DNA of 47,098 bases from the NCBI RefSeq assembly GCF_003992125.1, contig NZ_RQUY01000015.1:1-47098 (forward strand), written 5' to 3'. How positions within the stretch are numbered: the stretch's first letter is position 1; every line of letters starts with the position of its first letter. The notes under the pieces were generated by a model. That model made no database searches, was not told the DNA's origin, and worked only from the letters and a program-made list of their open reading frames with translations. Below are positions 17,066 through 25,690 of this stretch, one piece after another. Source of the DNA: Veillonella caviae. GTDB taxonomy: Bacteria; Bacillota; Negativicutes; Veillonellales; Veillonellaceae. Position numbers and translations under genes: made by a program.

Positions 17066-19360
17066 CTACATATCTTGCAATTTATGTTGAGCAATCCACA
17101 ATTGTCCCAATGCCAATCCCCCATCATTACAGGGCACTTGCCGATTGATATACAAATTTCTCTCATGCCAGTTATTTTGTATATTCTTTAGTAATCGACG
17201 ATTTTGGAGTACACCACCACCTAAGGCGACATCTTCTATACCATAACGACTACAAAGATCCGCTGCCACTTCACAAAGAGCAATGCTCAACGTACGATGA
17301 AAACTTGCCGCCAAGTGAGCAACACTTTCACCACTAACATAATTATCCATCAATTGATATACAGCTGGCATCAAATCAAGGGTCGTTCCATCATAATTAT
17401 ATTCTAATAAGTTCCCCTTTTCAGATTCACAGACTGCCTCTAAAGATATGGCAATTTGCGCATCATAAGTATGCACATTGCCAAGGCCCAATAAACAACC
17501 TACAGCATCAAATAAACGGCCTCCGCTAGAGGTCATCATAATCGGCATATCCGATTGCAATGCTTTATCTAAAATTTCCCATCCTTTTGGTAACTGTTGC
17601 AACCATTGCTCATATACAGTAGGCAGGGAAGTCCCATAATGTTGACGCACATACCACAAGGCTTGACGCCACGGTTCAAATACTGCTTTTTCACCACCTG
17701 GTAAAGGCGCCAAATGAAGATGTCCAATCCGTTTATATTCTCCTTTGTGGCACAACAAAAATTCACCGCCCCAAATTGTACCATCATCACCATATCCAGT
17801 ACCGTCAAAACATATGCCTAGTACAGGATTCATCAAATTATACTCCGCCATGACAGCCCCTATATGACTGTGATGATGTTGTACTTCTATGCAAGGAATT
17901 TGCCACTCATTACTTAATTTACGACCATAAGCGGATGAAAAAAAATGAGGATGTGAATCTACCACTATAGCCTCTGGCTTTATAGCAAATAATGTCTGAT
18001 AACGATCTACAGTCCATTCTAATGTATTATGCGTAGATGCACTGGCTAAATCACCAATATGAGGACTAAGAAGCACCTCTGTACCTTTATTCATAGCAAA
18101 TACATTTTTTAAATCACTTCCCATAGCGAGGATAGAATGTTTACCTAACTGTCCACAATGAATCGGCTCAGGAACATAGCCACGACTACGGCGAATCATA
18201 ATGGGCATAGATCCTGCTATAGACACTAGTGAATCATCTACAGGTGCACAAATACGTCGATTATGGACTAAGAAAAAATCAGCAATGCCTTGCAAAGAAT
18301 CAAACGCTTCTCGGTCATCAAAAAGCACTGAATCACCAGTACGATTACCGCTGGTCATAACCCAAACAGCATCTTCTGGAATTAGCACATTATGTACAGG
18401 CGCATAAGGTAACATGACACCAATCAAATGATTATTAGGCGCTACAAAAGAGCTAATTTGTATAGATGCAGTTTTCTTCGTATTTAATAATACGATAGGC
18501 CGAGACATTTGTAATAGTGCATCTACCTCATCATTAGATATATAAGCAAAATCCTCAACAATATCGATAGAACCAGCCATAACAGCAAAGGGCTTGTCTT
18601 TGCGTCCCTTGCGTTCTCTCAATGTACGAACAACCTCGTCTTGTAATGCATCACACACAAGATGGTATCCACCCACACCTTTTAGAGCGATGATAGCACC
18701 TGCAGCAATTTGTTGACGAGCATAAGAAAACACGTCATTACAGTCAATAGGTTGTCCCTTACTATCTAGCATTGTATAATGCGGTCCACATATATTACAC
18801 GCATTTGGTTCTGCATGATAACGTCGCCCATCCATATCATTGTATTCAGCAGCACAATCATCACACATCATGAATTCGTTCATCGTCGTACGTACCCTAT
18901 CATATGGCATGGCTTCAATAATAGAATATCGTGGGCCACAATTAGTACAATTTGTAAAAGCATAATCTTCTCGACGGCCAGAATCGCGCATTTCTTGTAA
19001 GCAATCCTCGCAAGGTGCTGTATCAGCACTAATAAAAGTTTCTATTGGATTACCTATGGGAGACTCTTTAATAACAAAGGTCATATCATTCTGCACGGGT
19101 AATATATCTATATGGCAAGAAGTAATTCGACAGAGCCGAGGCTGTTCTTGATGAATGGCATCTACCAATAATTGTAAAGTCTCTATAGCCCCCTGTGTCT
19201 CTACATAGACGCCACTACCATCGTTATATACAAAGCCTACCAATTCTAATTGATTGGCTAGCATGGAAACAAGGGGTCGGAATCCGACCCCTTGCACAAT
19301 ACCTGTAAATCGAATACCCCAGCGTTCAATAGTTTGTATATCATTCAATCTAGTGTCCAT
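17066..19360 (-). CDS. hypF: Carbamoyltransferase HypF
   Basis: Makes carbamoyl-AMP from carbamoyl phosphate and transfers it to HypE, the first step in CN-ligand synthesis. Domains in order are acylphosphatase (GIVQGVGFRPLV, about 19-100), two zinc fingers (Cys117/120/138/141 and Cys166/169/188/191), a YrdC-like domain (about 205-390) and a Kae1-like domain with HHHSHIGAV near residue 490 and GGGVLQNR near the end. The 764-residue length is normal. It lies upstream of hypC-hypD-hypE on the same strand, after a palindrome-containing promoter region. hypA, hypB and hydrogenase structural genes are not in the window. Confidence 0.96.
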   Translation of the reverse strand: MDTRLNDIQTIERWGIRFTGIVQGVGFRPLVSMLANQLELVGFVYNDGSGVYVETQGAIETLQLLVDAIHQEQPRLCRITSCHIDILPVQNDMTFVIKESPIGNPIETFISADTAPCEDCLQEMRDSGRREDYAFTNCTNCGPRYSIIEAMPYDRVRTTMNEFMMCDDCAAEYNDMDGRRYHAEPNACNICGPHYTMLDSKGQPIDCNDVFSYARQQIAAGAIIALKGVGGYHLVCDALQDEVVRTLRERKGRKDKPFAVMAGSIDIVEDFAYISNDEVDALLQMSRPIVLLNTKKTASIQISSFVAPNNHLIGVMLPYAPVHNVLIPEDAVWVMTSGNRTGDSVLFDDREAFDSLQGIADFFLVHNRRICAPVDDSLVSIAGSMPIMIRRSRGYVPEPIHCGQLGKHSILAMGSDLKNVFAMNKGTEVLLSPHIGDLASASTHNTLEWTVDRYQTLFAIKPEAIVVDSHPHFFSSAYGRKLSNEWQIPCIEVQHHHSHIGAVMAEYNLMNPVLGICFDGTGYGDDGTIWGGEFLLCHKGEYKRIGHLHLAPLPGGEKAVFEPWRQALWYVRQHYGTSLPTVYEQWLQQLPKGWEILDKALQSDMPIMMTSSGGRLFDAVGCLLGLGNVHTYDAQIAISLEAVCESEKGNLLEYNYDGTTLDLMPAVYQLMDNYVSGESVAHLAASFHRTLSIALCEVAADLCSRYGIEDVALGGGVLQNRRLLKNIQNNWHERNLYINRQVPCNDGGLALGQLWIAQHKLQDM

Positions 19361-19402
19361 AGTGGCTCCTATATTACATGTATCTATTTACTTTACCATT
19401 AC

Positions 19403-19436
19403 TACACATATACATACTGTAAATATTATATGTGTA
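19403..19436 (-). promoter_or_regulatory. Palindrome overlapping the putative hypF promoter
   Basis: Inverted arms TACACATATA (19403-19412) and TATATGTGTA (19427-19436) are 14 bases apart, 43-76 bases before hypF. On the minus strand a TATAAT (19425-19430) sits in the distal arm; the -35 region is weak. This arrangement fits a regulated promoter, but the regulator is unknown. Confidence 0.4.
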
Positions 19437-19477
19437 TATTTTAAACGAATAAAACAGCTTCACTAAATATCATCAAC

Positions 19478-20887
19478 TTATCCGAGCGCTACTGGGATAC
19501 TACCATCAATGCCAGCCTGTTCTAATTCAGCTTGAATCATAATAGCGCACTCAATTCGTTTTTTCTGCAAGCGACAACCAAATTCATAAGGTGTTTCTAA
19601 ATCGCCACCTAATGTTATATTATTGGCATGACAACCGCCGGAGCAGAAGAATTTAGCCCAACATTCAGCACAAGTCGGTTTAGAGAATACATGAGTATTT
19701 CTGAATTTTGTAGGAATTTCAGTATTTTGCAATCCATCGTATACATTGCCAAGAATGAAATCTTCTTTTCCAACGAATTGATGGCATGGATAAATATCAC
19801 CATTTGGCACAATAGCCATATATTCGTGGCCTGCACCACATCCGCGTAAACGTTTTGCCATACATGGTCCGCGATATAAATCCATACGGAAGTGGAAGAA
19901 ATTAAATTTCTCACCCCAGCCATCTATTTGACGTTGTAAATAAATATCAGCTAAAGCTTCATACTCTTTTTCAAGCATTGGCCAATCTTCTTCACGAAGA
20001 ACATAATCCCCTTCTTCCCCTACTACAGGTTCCATAGATAAATGTTCAAATCCAAGATCAGACATAGCCATTACGTCTTTTGTAAAATCAAGATTTTTAT
20101 GCGTATATGTACCGCGTACATAATATTCTAAACCATGACGTTGTTTAACTGCATTAATGAGATTTTTAGCGATAAATTTATAAGACTCCGTACCACTACC
20201 TGCTACTGGACGCATAGCATTATGCACATCTTCACGACCGTCTAAGGATAATACTAAACTCATTTTATGTTCGTTTACATAGTCAATTTTATCTTGTGTT
20301 AACAACATGCCATTTGTTGTTAATGTAAGTTTGAAAATCTTATTATGTTGTGTTTGGATAGATTCGATATACTCAACAGTTTGCTTTACTACATCCCAAT
20401 TAAGTAATGGTTCACCGCCGAAAAAGTCAATCTCACAATGTTGACGAGGGCCGCTCATTTCAATAAGAAAATCAACAGCTCGTTTAGCTACATCAAAACT
20501 CATCAGTTCCCGTTTCACACCGCCATAATCACCTTGGCTAGCGAAACAATATTTACATGCTAAATTACAATCATGCGCAATATTCAAGCATAAAGCCTTT
20601 ACAACTGGTTTCTCGCCTACTACCAACTTAAACTCCTGACTCATAGGCGCAAACAATTGCTCTGCTGCGATAAGTTCATCTAACTCATCCATAATTTCAT
20701 TTAATTCTACTGCATCTTCCGATGAATCTAATACAGCATGAACAGCATCGCGATTCGTGCCATCGTATATATCTAAAACTCTATCGATGAGCTCATCAAT
20801 GACGTGAATGATACCACTATTTACGTCTAAACAATAGTATGTATCTTTCATCCGAAACTTATGGATCATTGGTTTTAATTCTAACAT
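19478..20887 (-). CDS. SCIFF radical SAM/SPASM peptide maturase
   Basis: Radical SAM enzyme predicted to form a thioether cross-link in the SCIFF precursor encoded just upstream. The radical SAM cluster motif is Cys107-x3-Cys111-x2-Cys114 (CNLACKYC), followed by FFGGEPLLNW. The C-terminal SPASM region carries many cysteines (GPCMAKRLRGCGAGHEY, DIYPCHQ, CAECWAKFFCSGGCHANN, EFGCRL) for two auxiliary clusters. The N-terminal 95 residues form a peptide-recognition region. It has 469 residues, normal for the family. GGAGG precedes the ATG. Gene order precursor-maturase and the precursor sequence make the call strong. Confidence 0.93.
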   Translation of the reverse strand: MLELKPMIHKFRMKDTYYCLDVNSGIIHVIDELIDRVLDIYDGTNRDAVHAVLDSSEDAVELNEIMDELDELIAAEQLFAPMSQEFKLVVGEKPVVKALCLNIAHDCNLACKYCFASQGDYGGVKRELMSFDVAKRAVDFLIEMSGPRQHCEIDFFGGEPLLNWDVVKQTVEYIESIQTQHNKIFKLTLTTNGMLLTQDKIDYVNEHKMSLVLSLDGREDVHNAMRPVAGSGTESYKFIAKNLINAVKQRHGLEYYVRGTYTHKNLDFTKDVMAMSDLGFEHLSMEPVVGEEGDYVLREEDWPMLEKEYEALADIYLQRQIDGWGEKFNFFHFRMDLYRGPCMAKRLRGCGAGHEYMAIVPNGDIYPCHQFVGKEDFILGNVYDGLQNTEIPTKFRNTHVFSKPTCAECWAKFFCSGGCHANNITLGGDLETPYEFGCRLQKKRIECAIMIQAELEQAGIDGSIPVALG

Positions 20888-20988
20888 GGTACCTCCAAAT
20901 TATATATATGGGAAAGGTCTACTATATAGAACTTTCTAGATCATTGTACCACAAATCGAATCTCTGTGCCGAAAGTAGTCATAAAGAT

Positions 20989-21013
20989 ATACCATACACA
21001 ATATGTATGGTAT
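20989..21013 (-). other. Second hairpin between SCIFF precursor and maturase
   Basis: A perfect 10-bp stem (20989-20998 with 21004-21013) with a five-base loop lies right after the terminator hairpin. The T tract is short, so it may be a processing or stabilising structure rather than a terminator. Confidence 0.5.
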
Positions 21014-21019
21014 GCATAA

Positions 21020-21046
21020 GAAAAAAGAGAGCCACAGGCTCTCTTT
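21020..21046 (-). terminator. Attenuating terminator after the SCIFF precursor gene
   Basis: A 10-bp stem (21024-21033 with 21037-21046) and three-base loop is followed by T residues on the minus strand, two bases past the precursor stop. It likely makes the short precursor transcript abundant and lets some polymerase read into the maturase. Confidence 0.8.
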
Positions 21047-21048
21047 CA

Positions 21049-21192
21049 TTATTTTTGTTTGCAAACTTGGTTGCCTACTGTACAGCTAGTTTTGCATGCA
21101 GATTGGCAAGATGTTTGGCATTCACCACAACCGCCAGTTTTTGCAGTTTTTTGTAATGATTCAGTGTTAATTGTACGAATACGTTTAGCCAT
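21049..21192 (-). CDS. SCIFF precursor peptide (six cysteines in forty-five)
   Basis: A 47-residue peptide. It begins MAKRIRTINTESLQ and has six cysteines in the C-terminal half within GGCGECQTSC, then SACKTSC, then VGNQVCKQK. Small size, six cysteines and the adjacent maturase identify it as a SCIFF precursor, a ribosomally made peptide in which a Cys is cross-linked to a Thr/other residue by the radical SAM enzyme. The product's function is not known. GAGGAGG precedes the ATG at 21192. It lies before a terminator hairpin and the maturase gene. Confidence 0.93.
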   Translation of the reverse strand: MAKRIRTINTESLQKTAKTGGCGECQTSCQSACKTSCTVGNQVCKQK

Positions 21193-21226
21193 GATAATCC
21201 TCCTCAATACTTATTGTATCATATAT

Positions 21227-21256
21227 ATTCTATCATAATTTATAAAACTATGTAAA
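21227..21256 (-). promoter_or_regulatory. Possible promoter of the SCIFF operon
   Basis: On the minus strand TTTACA (21251-21256) and TAGAAT (21227-21232) are 18 bases apart, about 35 bases upstream of the precursor ATG. The upstream part lies against the end of the ECF S-component gene. Confidence 0.45.
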
Positions 21257-21964
21257 CTAATTCACAGTATTCTCTGTATTCTGAATTGCAGTCGTTTTTA
21301 CAAGTTTATCTTTACCTAATGCTTTACGCAATGCCAATGCCACTGGTGTAACAATAACAGCTGCAAATACAGCTTCTGGAATGCCATGGGTAGCACTTAA
21401 TACTATGATAGTCCATAAAACTTGATCTGAAGATAATTTCATTAATTCTCCAAACATATTAGCATAGAATAAGTATATAAGGCCCATTACCATTAAAGTA
21501 TGAAATACAGTCCCCATAAAGGAGGCAATAATTAATTTAGGCCCTTGTGACACTTTCCACAAGGATTTATACACTAACCACGCTAGAACAGGAAATAGAA
21601 TACGCGGTAATACAGAAATAATAGGATTCCAGAATAATGGCGATAAAATATTAGGCGCCGTTATATTTTGCCATAAGCTGTAAGAGCCAAAAATAAGACC
21701 TACAAAAGCCCCTACCTTAGGACCTTCAATAAGAGCCCCAATTAAAGCTGGTACATGTAATGTAGTTACATTCAAAGGTCCTAAAGGAATAATCCCAGCT
21801 CCACCAAATCCAAGAGCCAATGTAATACCACCTAATAGACCAATAATGGTTAACTCACGCAAGGTAACCTTAGTGCCTACTGTAACTCCTTTTGTTTTCT
21901 TACCTTTCGCTTCCGTTTTTGGGCTTGGTACCTGTTGGTTACCATCCGCTACATGTTCATTCAT
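21257..21964 (-). CDS. ECF transporter S-component of unknown specificity
   Basis: Membrane substrate-binding subunit of an energy-coupling-factor vitamin transporter. It has a charged cytoplasmic N-terminal tail of about 35 residues, then five to six membrane segments with LRELTIIGLLGGITLALGF, VPALIGALIEGPKVGAFVGLIFG and a HGIPEAVFAAVIVTPVALALRKAL end, typical of the ECF S-component family (Pfam ECF_trnsprt). It has 235 residues. Specificity cannot be read from the sequence. No ECF A, A-prime or T genes are nearby. GGAGGA precedes the ATG, and a promoter with a palindrome lies upstream. Confidence 0.82.
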   Translation of the reverse strand: MNEHVADGNQQVPSPKTEAKGKKTKGVTVGTKVTLRELTIIGLLGGITLALGFGGAGIIPLGPLNVTTLHVPALIGALIEGPKVGAFVGLIFGSYSLWQNITAPNILSPLFWNPIISVLPRILFPVLAWLVYKSLWKVSQGPKLIIASFMGTVFHTLMVMGLIYLFYANMFGELMKLSSDQVLWTIIVLSATHGIPEAVFAAVIVTPVALALRKALGKDKLVKTTAIQNTENTVN

Positions 21965-22045
21965 AAAAATCCTCCTTCGTTCTCATTCACAATGGATATG
22001 AGTCGATATAATTACACAAAATCTACGCAATCATCCTCTGCATAG

Positions 22046-22075
22046 ACTATAATTAACAGAACTCAATCTGTTAAT
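22046..22075 (-). promoter_or_regulatory. Promoter with palindromic operator upstream of the ECF S-component
   Basis: On the minus strand TTAACA (-35) and TATAGT (-10, 22046-22051) are 17 bases apart. A palindrome with 9-bp perfect arms, ATTAACAGA (22052-22060) and TCTGTTAAT (22067-22075), covers the -35 and the spacer. The position suits a repressor site. The regulator is unknown. Confidence 0.55.
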
Positions 22076-22132
22076 AACAATTTTCTTATACCACCTATCT
22101 ATTGGTAACGTTTTCCTTTAGTATAAACATTA

Positions 22133-22966
22133 TTAACTTCGTTTAAGCATTGCTTTCACAACACCTAGTTCTACTATACGACCAATAAAAACAGCGGCAA
22201 TGATAAAACTCGCTTCTATCAACCCTGGTGTAAAAAATACTAGCACATTCCCTTGATAGATTGGTAACACTATAGGCATTAGCGCTTTCACAAATTCAGG
22301 AACATACCCTCCATATAAGATGTGAGCATTCATAGCCAACCACATAACAGCTGTTATTATAATTCGCACCAAACGAGGAAATTTGTGAATCCCAGCTCTT
22401 GGATACATATACATTACAAAAACAAATAATGTGATTACCAGTAATAGTAACTCTGCAAATAAAAGATTTGTATCAATTGCTCGCGCATATATCGATAGAA
22501 AAGACATACTGTAAATATCTATATACAGAATTGAACCTATATAGATAAATGGCACCGGTAAAATATACATACACATATCAATAGCTTCATCGATGATGCC
22601 GAAACGGCGTTGTCGACAAAAAAACATTGTCATCAATAATGCTATCAGTTCAATAAGCAATTGTACTAGAAAATAAGCTATAAAAAATAAAATTAATGCA
22701 AGCAGTGCATTGTCTATAGTGAAAGTAAGTATGGTAGTAAAGAAAATGAATACATTAGCTATAGCCCAGCTATGCACATGATACTTCATGGATACTGCCA
22801 GTGTATCTCGGAATTGATCTGCCCTTCTCAGTAGAATAGGTACTATTAATGAAAGTACAGGGAACAATATAATAGGTGATATCAAATGGGTTTGACTAAG
22901 TACTGTTGTAACAGCACTAACAAACAACGCAGACACTAATGTAAAAATAATAAATGTTTTATTCAC
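22133..22966 (-). CDS. Multi-pass membrane protein of unknown function
   Basis: Not recognised. About 277 residues with eight or so hydrophobic segments and few charged loops (RRADQFRDTLAVSMKYH, FFCRQRRFGIIDEA, PRAGIHKFPRLVR). The open frame begins further upstream, but a GTG at 22966 follows GGGAGGTGCCT, fits the spacing and overlaps the stop of the gene before it, so the GTG is taken as the start. It is coupled to the 135-residue membrane protein gene. No transporter motif is visible. Confidence 0.6.
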   Translation of the reverse strand: MNKTFIIFTLVSALFVSAVTTVLSQTHLISPIILFPVLSLIVPILLRRADQFRDTLAVSMKYHVHSWAIANVFIFFTTILTFTIDNALLALILFFIAYFLVQLLIELIALLMTMFFCRQRRFGIIDEAIDMCMYILPVPFIYIGSILYIDIYSMSFLSIYARAIDTNLLFAELLLLVITLFVFVMYMYPRAGIHKFPRLVRIIITAVMWLAMNAHILYGGYVPEFVKALMPIVLPIYQGNVLVFFTPGLIEASFIIAAVFIGRIVELGVVKAMLKRS

Positions 22967-23366
22967 AGGCACCTCCCAGCAAACGAGTGCCACCGAAAGC
23001 TAGCAACAAAGATAATGTAACTTGACCATACATACCTATTAAAAACACAATATCTCTAGCAAAGTTTGGCAGTTCCCAAATAAAGGATAAATTGATGCCT
23101 AAAAATATTAATTTATATGTCAAAACCTGTGTAAGAATCCAAGATACTATGAATATCCAACGATTGATATGGTATCCATCACTCCCAAATGTACTCGATT
23201 GATACGACACATAGGTCCAAGGAATGCATAAAGATAGCAGCAAATACCAAACTAACGCTACAGTAGCACTAGATCCATTATGAATCATATACGCAATCAA
23301 AGGAATGACTACAATAAATAGATTCATATATATGGAACGTTTACAAATATCTAATAACGTGTTCAT
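22959..23366 (-). CDS. Small membrane protein of unknown function
   Basis: Not recognised. A 135-residue protein with four predicted membrane segments (about 14-30, 36-52, 68-90 and 104-130). AGGAG precedes the ATG at 23366. Its stop overlaps the GTG start of the following membrane protein gene, so the two products are likely made together, possibly as subunits of one complex. A transporter without a visible ATPase subunit is one possibility. Confidence 0.55.
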   Translation of the reverse strand: MNTLLDICKRSIYMNLFIVVIPLIAYMIHNGSSATVALVWYLLLSLCIPWTYVSYQSSTFGSDGYHINRWIFIVSWILTQVLTYKLIFLGINLSFIWELPNFARDIVFLIGMYGQVTLSLLLAFGGTRLLGGACE

Positions 23367-23426
23367 ATACGTCTCCTATGATAATAATCTCTTGCTATTG
23401 TACACTACCTAGACGTAAAATTCCAT

Positions 23427-23466
23427 ACAAAAGAACCTCCATTAGAAAATTTCTATGGAGGTTCTT
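23427..23466 (-). terminator. Intrinsic terminator of the P-type ATPase gene
   Basis: A 12-bp perfect stem (23431-23442 with 23455-23466) that extends inward past a one-base bulge is followed on the minus strand by TTTTGT. It lies about 58 bases beyond the ATPase stop. Confidence 0.8.
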
Positions 23467-23523
23467 CATCACTCAGACTATGTATAAGATATAACTATTC
23501 ATAGTCCATGCAGTTTTATGTCA

Positions 23524-25674
23524 TCAAGCTACGGTTGTCTCTGCAGTTACATTAATAGTATCGACTACATCTGTAACTGTTACTACATCATCTTTTTTAC
23601 CAAGCAATGGAGTCATGCTTTCAAGGCCAATACCTAATGTAAAGAGATTATGTAACCATGCAGTTTGACTCGGTGGCATAACACCAAGTACACCACCACC
23701 TACGAGAGCGCCATTAAAACCAACGATACCATTGTAATTTGCTTTAATACGTTTCATAAGTGCTAACGAAAGTTTGCGTAAATCTACAAGTGCTTGTAAA
23801 TTATCGGAAGAAATCGTTACATTCGCGATTTTTTGAGCAATCGGGGCCCCTTCATTCATAGCAATGCCTACATGCGCTTCTGAAATAGCGGGAGAATCAT
23901 TGATACCATCCCCTATCATCATCACTGTATAACCTTCAGATTTAGCTTGTTTTACATAAGCAGCTTTATCTTCAGGCAATACTTCAGCATGCACTTCATC
24001 GATACCAATTTCTTTAGCTACACGCTCTGCATTACGCTTAGAATCGCCAGTCATCATAACGACTTTTTTAATACCTAATTCATGTAATTCAGATATTACG
24101 CGTTTTGCTTCTTCTCGTACAGGATCTTTAATGCAAAGAACAGCTGCCAATGTACCTCCAATAGCAAGGTACAAATGGGAAGATGTATTTGGTAGATTAT
24201 CGAATTTTTCTTGTTCCCCTACAGGTATTTTAGTTTTTTCATCATCAAAGATAAAATGAGCACTGCCGATGCGTACACGGAATCTACCTACTTTAGATGC
24301 GATACCGTGAGCTACGACATATTCTACATCAGAATGCATCTCTTTGTGAGGCAATGCATGTTCTTTAGCAGCTCTTACAACAGCTTTCGCCATGGAATGA
24401 GGGAAATGCTCTTCTAAGCATGCTGCCAACTTTAACATTTCATCTGCATCTTGACCATTGAATGGAATAATTTCTTCAAATTCAGGCTCCGCTTTAGTAA
24501 GTGTTCCTGTTTTATCGAATACAACCATATCTGCTTGAGCAATTTGTTCTAAGAATTTACCGCCTTTAACAGTGATACCTCGTTTAGATGCTTCTTGCAT
24601 AGCAGATAATACCGCTAACGGGATTGATAATTTCAATGCACAAGAAAAATCAACCATAACCCAAGATAATGCTTTCATAACATTACGAGTGAGCAAAAAT
24701 GTTAAACCAGCGCCAATAAAGCTAATAGGAACGAGTTTATCCGCCATACGATACGCTTGTTGTTCTATACCAGATTTCATTTGTTCTGATTCTTCGATTA
24801 AGTTGACGATTTTTTCATAACGAGATGATTTAGATGTGCTATATACCTCTACAATAGCGCGACCATCTTCTACAACAGTACCAGCGTATACAGATGTATC
24901 CTTATCTCGACGTACTGCTTCTGGCTCACCAGTCATGGAGCTTTCATTAACGAGCACAACGCCATCGATAACTACACCATCCAGCGGAATCACTTCACCT
25001 TGACGAATAACGATTTTATCGCCTGTTACGACTTCATTAACAGGTTTACTTACTTCGATATCATCTACGAGAACCCATACCTTATCAACATTCAAAGACA
25101 TGCTTTCTGCAAGGTTCAATACGGATTTGCGATGTGTCCATTCTTCGAGAATCTCTCCAATACCGAGCAAGTACATAACAGCACTAGCTGTAGGATAATC
25201 TTTTTGCAACAATGCTGCACCGATAGCTACACCATCAAGAACTTCTACAGTCAATTTGCGTTGCCATAATGTTTTAATTGCTTTGCCGATAAATTTAATA
25301 CCGTCAAACCATGCCCATGCAGCAGCAATTGGCGCTGGTAAAACAGCCTTTTTACCTAAGTAAATAGCTGTTTTATTAAGCATCATTTCACGATATTTTT
25401 TATTTACAAGACGTGGTGAGTACTCATTCAAAGCCGGTGCTGCGGATAATTCTAAATCGCGTAATGCAAGAACTGCATCGCGCACAGCCATATCATCGCC
25501 AGTGTGTTTAATAGCTATTTGGCTACTACGCGTGTAGAAGGTTACATCTAAAATAGCAGGATGTGTTAACAAGGTATCTTCAACGAAAGCTGCTTCTGCT
25601 TCGGTAAAACGATGACCTGTCACCTTAACATGCAAGCGATTTCTGAGTTTTCGTACTACAGAAAATTGTAACAT
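23524..25674 (-). CDS. P1B-type metal-transporting ATPase with SCALK membrane motif
   Basis: ATP-driven metal exporter of the inner membrane. Domains are a degenerate N-terminal heavy-metal-associated domain lacking CxxC (1-60), an actuator with TGEP (248-251), a catalytic domain with Asp387 in DKTGTLT, a nucleotide domain with HP (in EHFPHSM), and GDGIND near residue 610. The membrane metal-site motif usually reading CPC or SPC is SCALK here (344-348), without the proline, so specificity is uncertain. It has 716 residues. The small DUF6110/PacL-like gene lies 16 bases upstream. Mn, Fe or Zn export are possible roles, given the nearby feo genes. AAAGGG is the ribosome site. Confidence 0.88.
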   Translation of the reverse strand: MLQFSVVRKLRNRLHVKVTGHRFTEAEAAFVEDTLLTHPAILDVTFYTRSSQIAIKHTGDDMAVRDAVLALRDLELSAAPALNEYSPRLVNKKYREMMLNKTAIYLGKKAVLPAPIAAAWAWFDGIKFIGKAIKTLWQRKLTVEVLDGVAIGAALLQKDYPTASAVMYLLGIGEILEEWTHRKSVLNLAESMSLNVDKVWVLVDDIEVSKPVNEVVTGDKIVIRQGEVIPLDGVVIDGVVLVNESSMTGEPEAVRRDKDTSVYAGTVVEDGRAIVEVYSTSKSSRYEKIVNLIEESEQMKSGIEQQAYRMADKLVPISFIGAGLTFLLTRNVMKALSWVMVDFSCALKLSIPLAVLSAMQEASKRGITVKGGKFLEQIAQADMVVFDKTGTLTKAEPEFEEIIPFNGQDADEMLKLAACLEEHFPHSMAKAVVRAAKEHALPHKEMHSDVEYVVAHGIASKVGRFRVRIGSAHFIFDDEKTKIPVGEQEKFDNLPNTSSHLYLAIGGTLAAVLCIKDPVREEAKRVISELHELGIKKVVMMTGDSKRNAERVAKEIGIDEVHAEVLPEDKAAYVKQAKSEGYTVMMIGDGINDSPAISEAHVGIAMNEGAPIAQKIANVTISSDNLQALVDLRKLSLALMKRIKANYNGIVGFNGALVGGGVLGVMPPSQTAWLHNLFTLGIGLESMTPLLGKKDDVVTVTDVVDTINVTAETTVA

Positions 25675-25690
25675 AGTTCAGCCCTTTAAA

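Noticed and set aside
21965-22132. Possible riboswitch upstream of the ECF S-component
   Set aside because: No conserved core of the THF, TPP, cobalamin or lysine classes could be found; a promoter with palindrome explains the region better.
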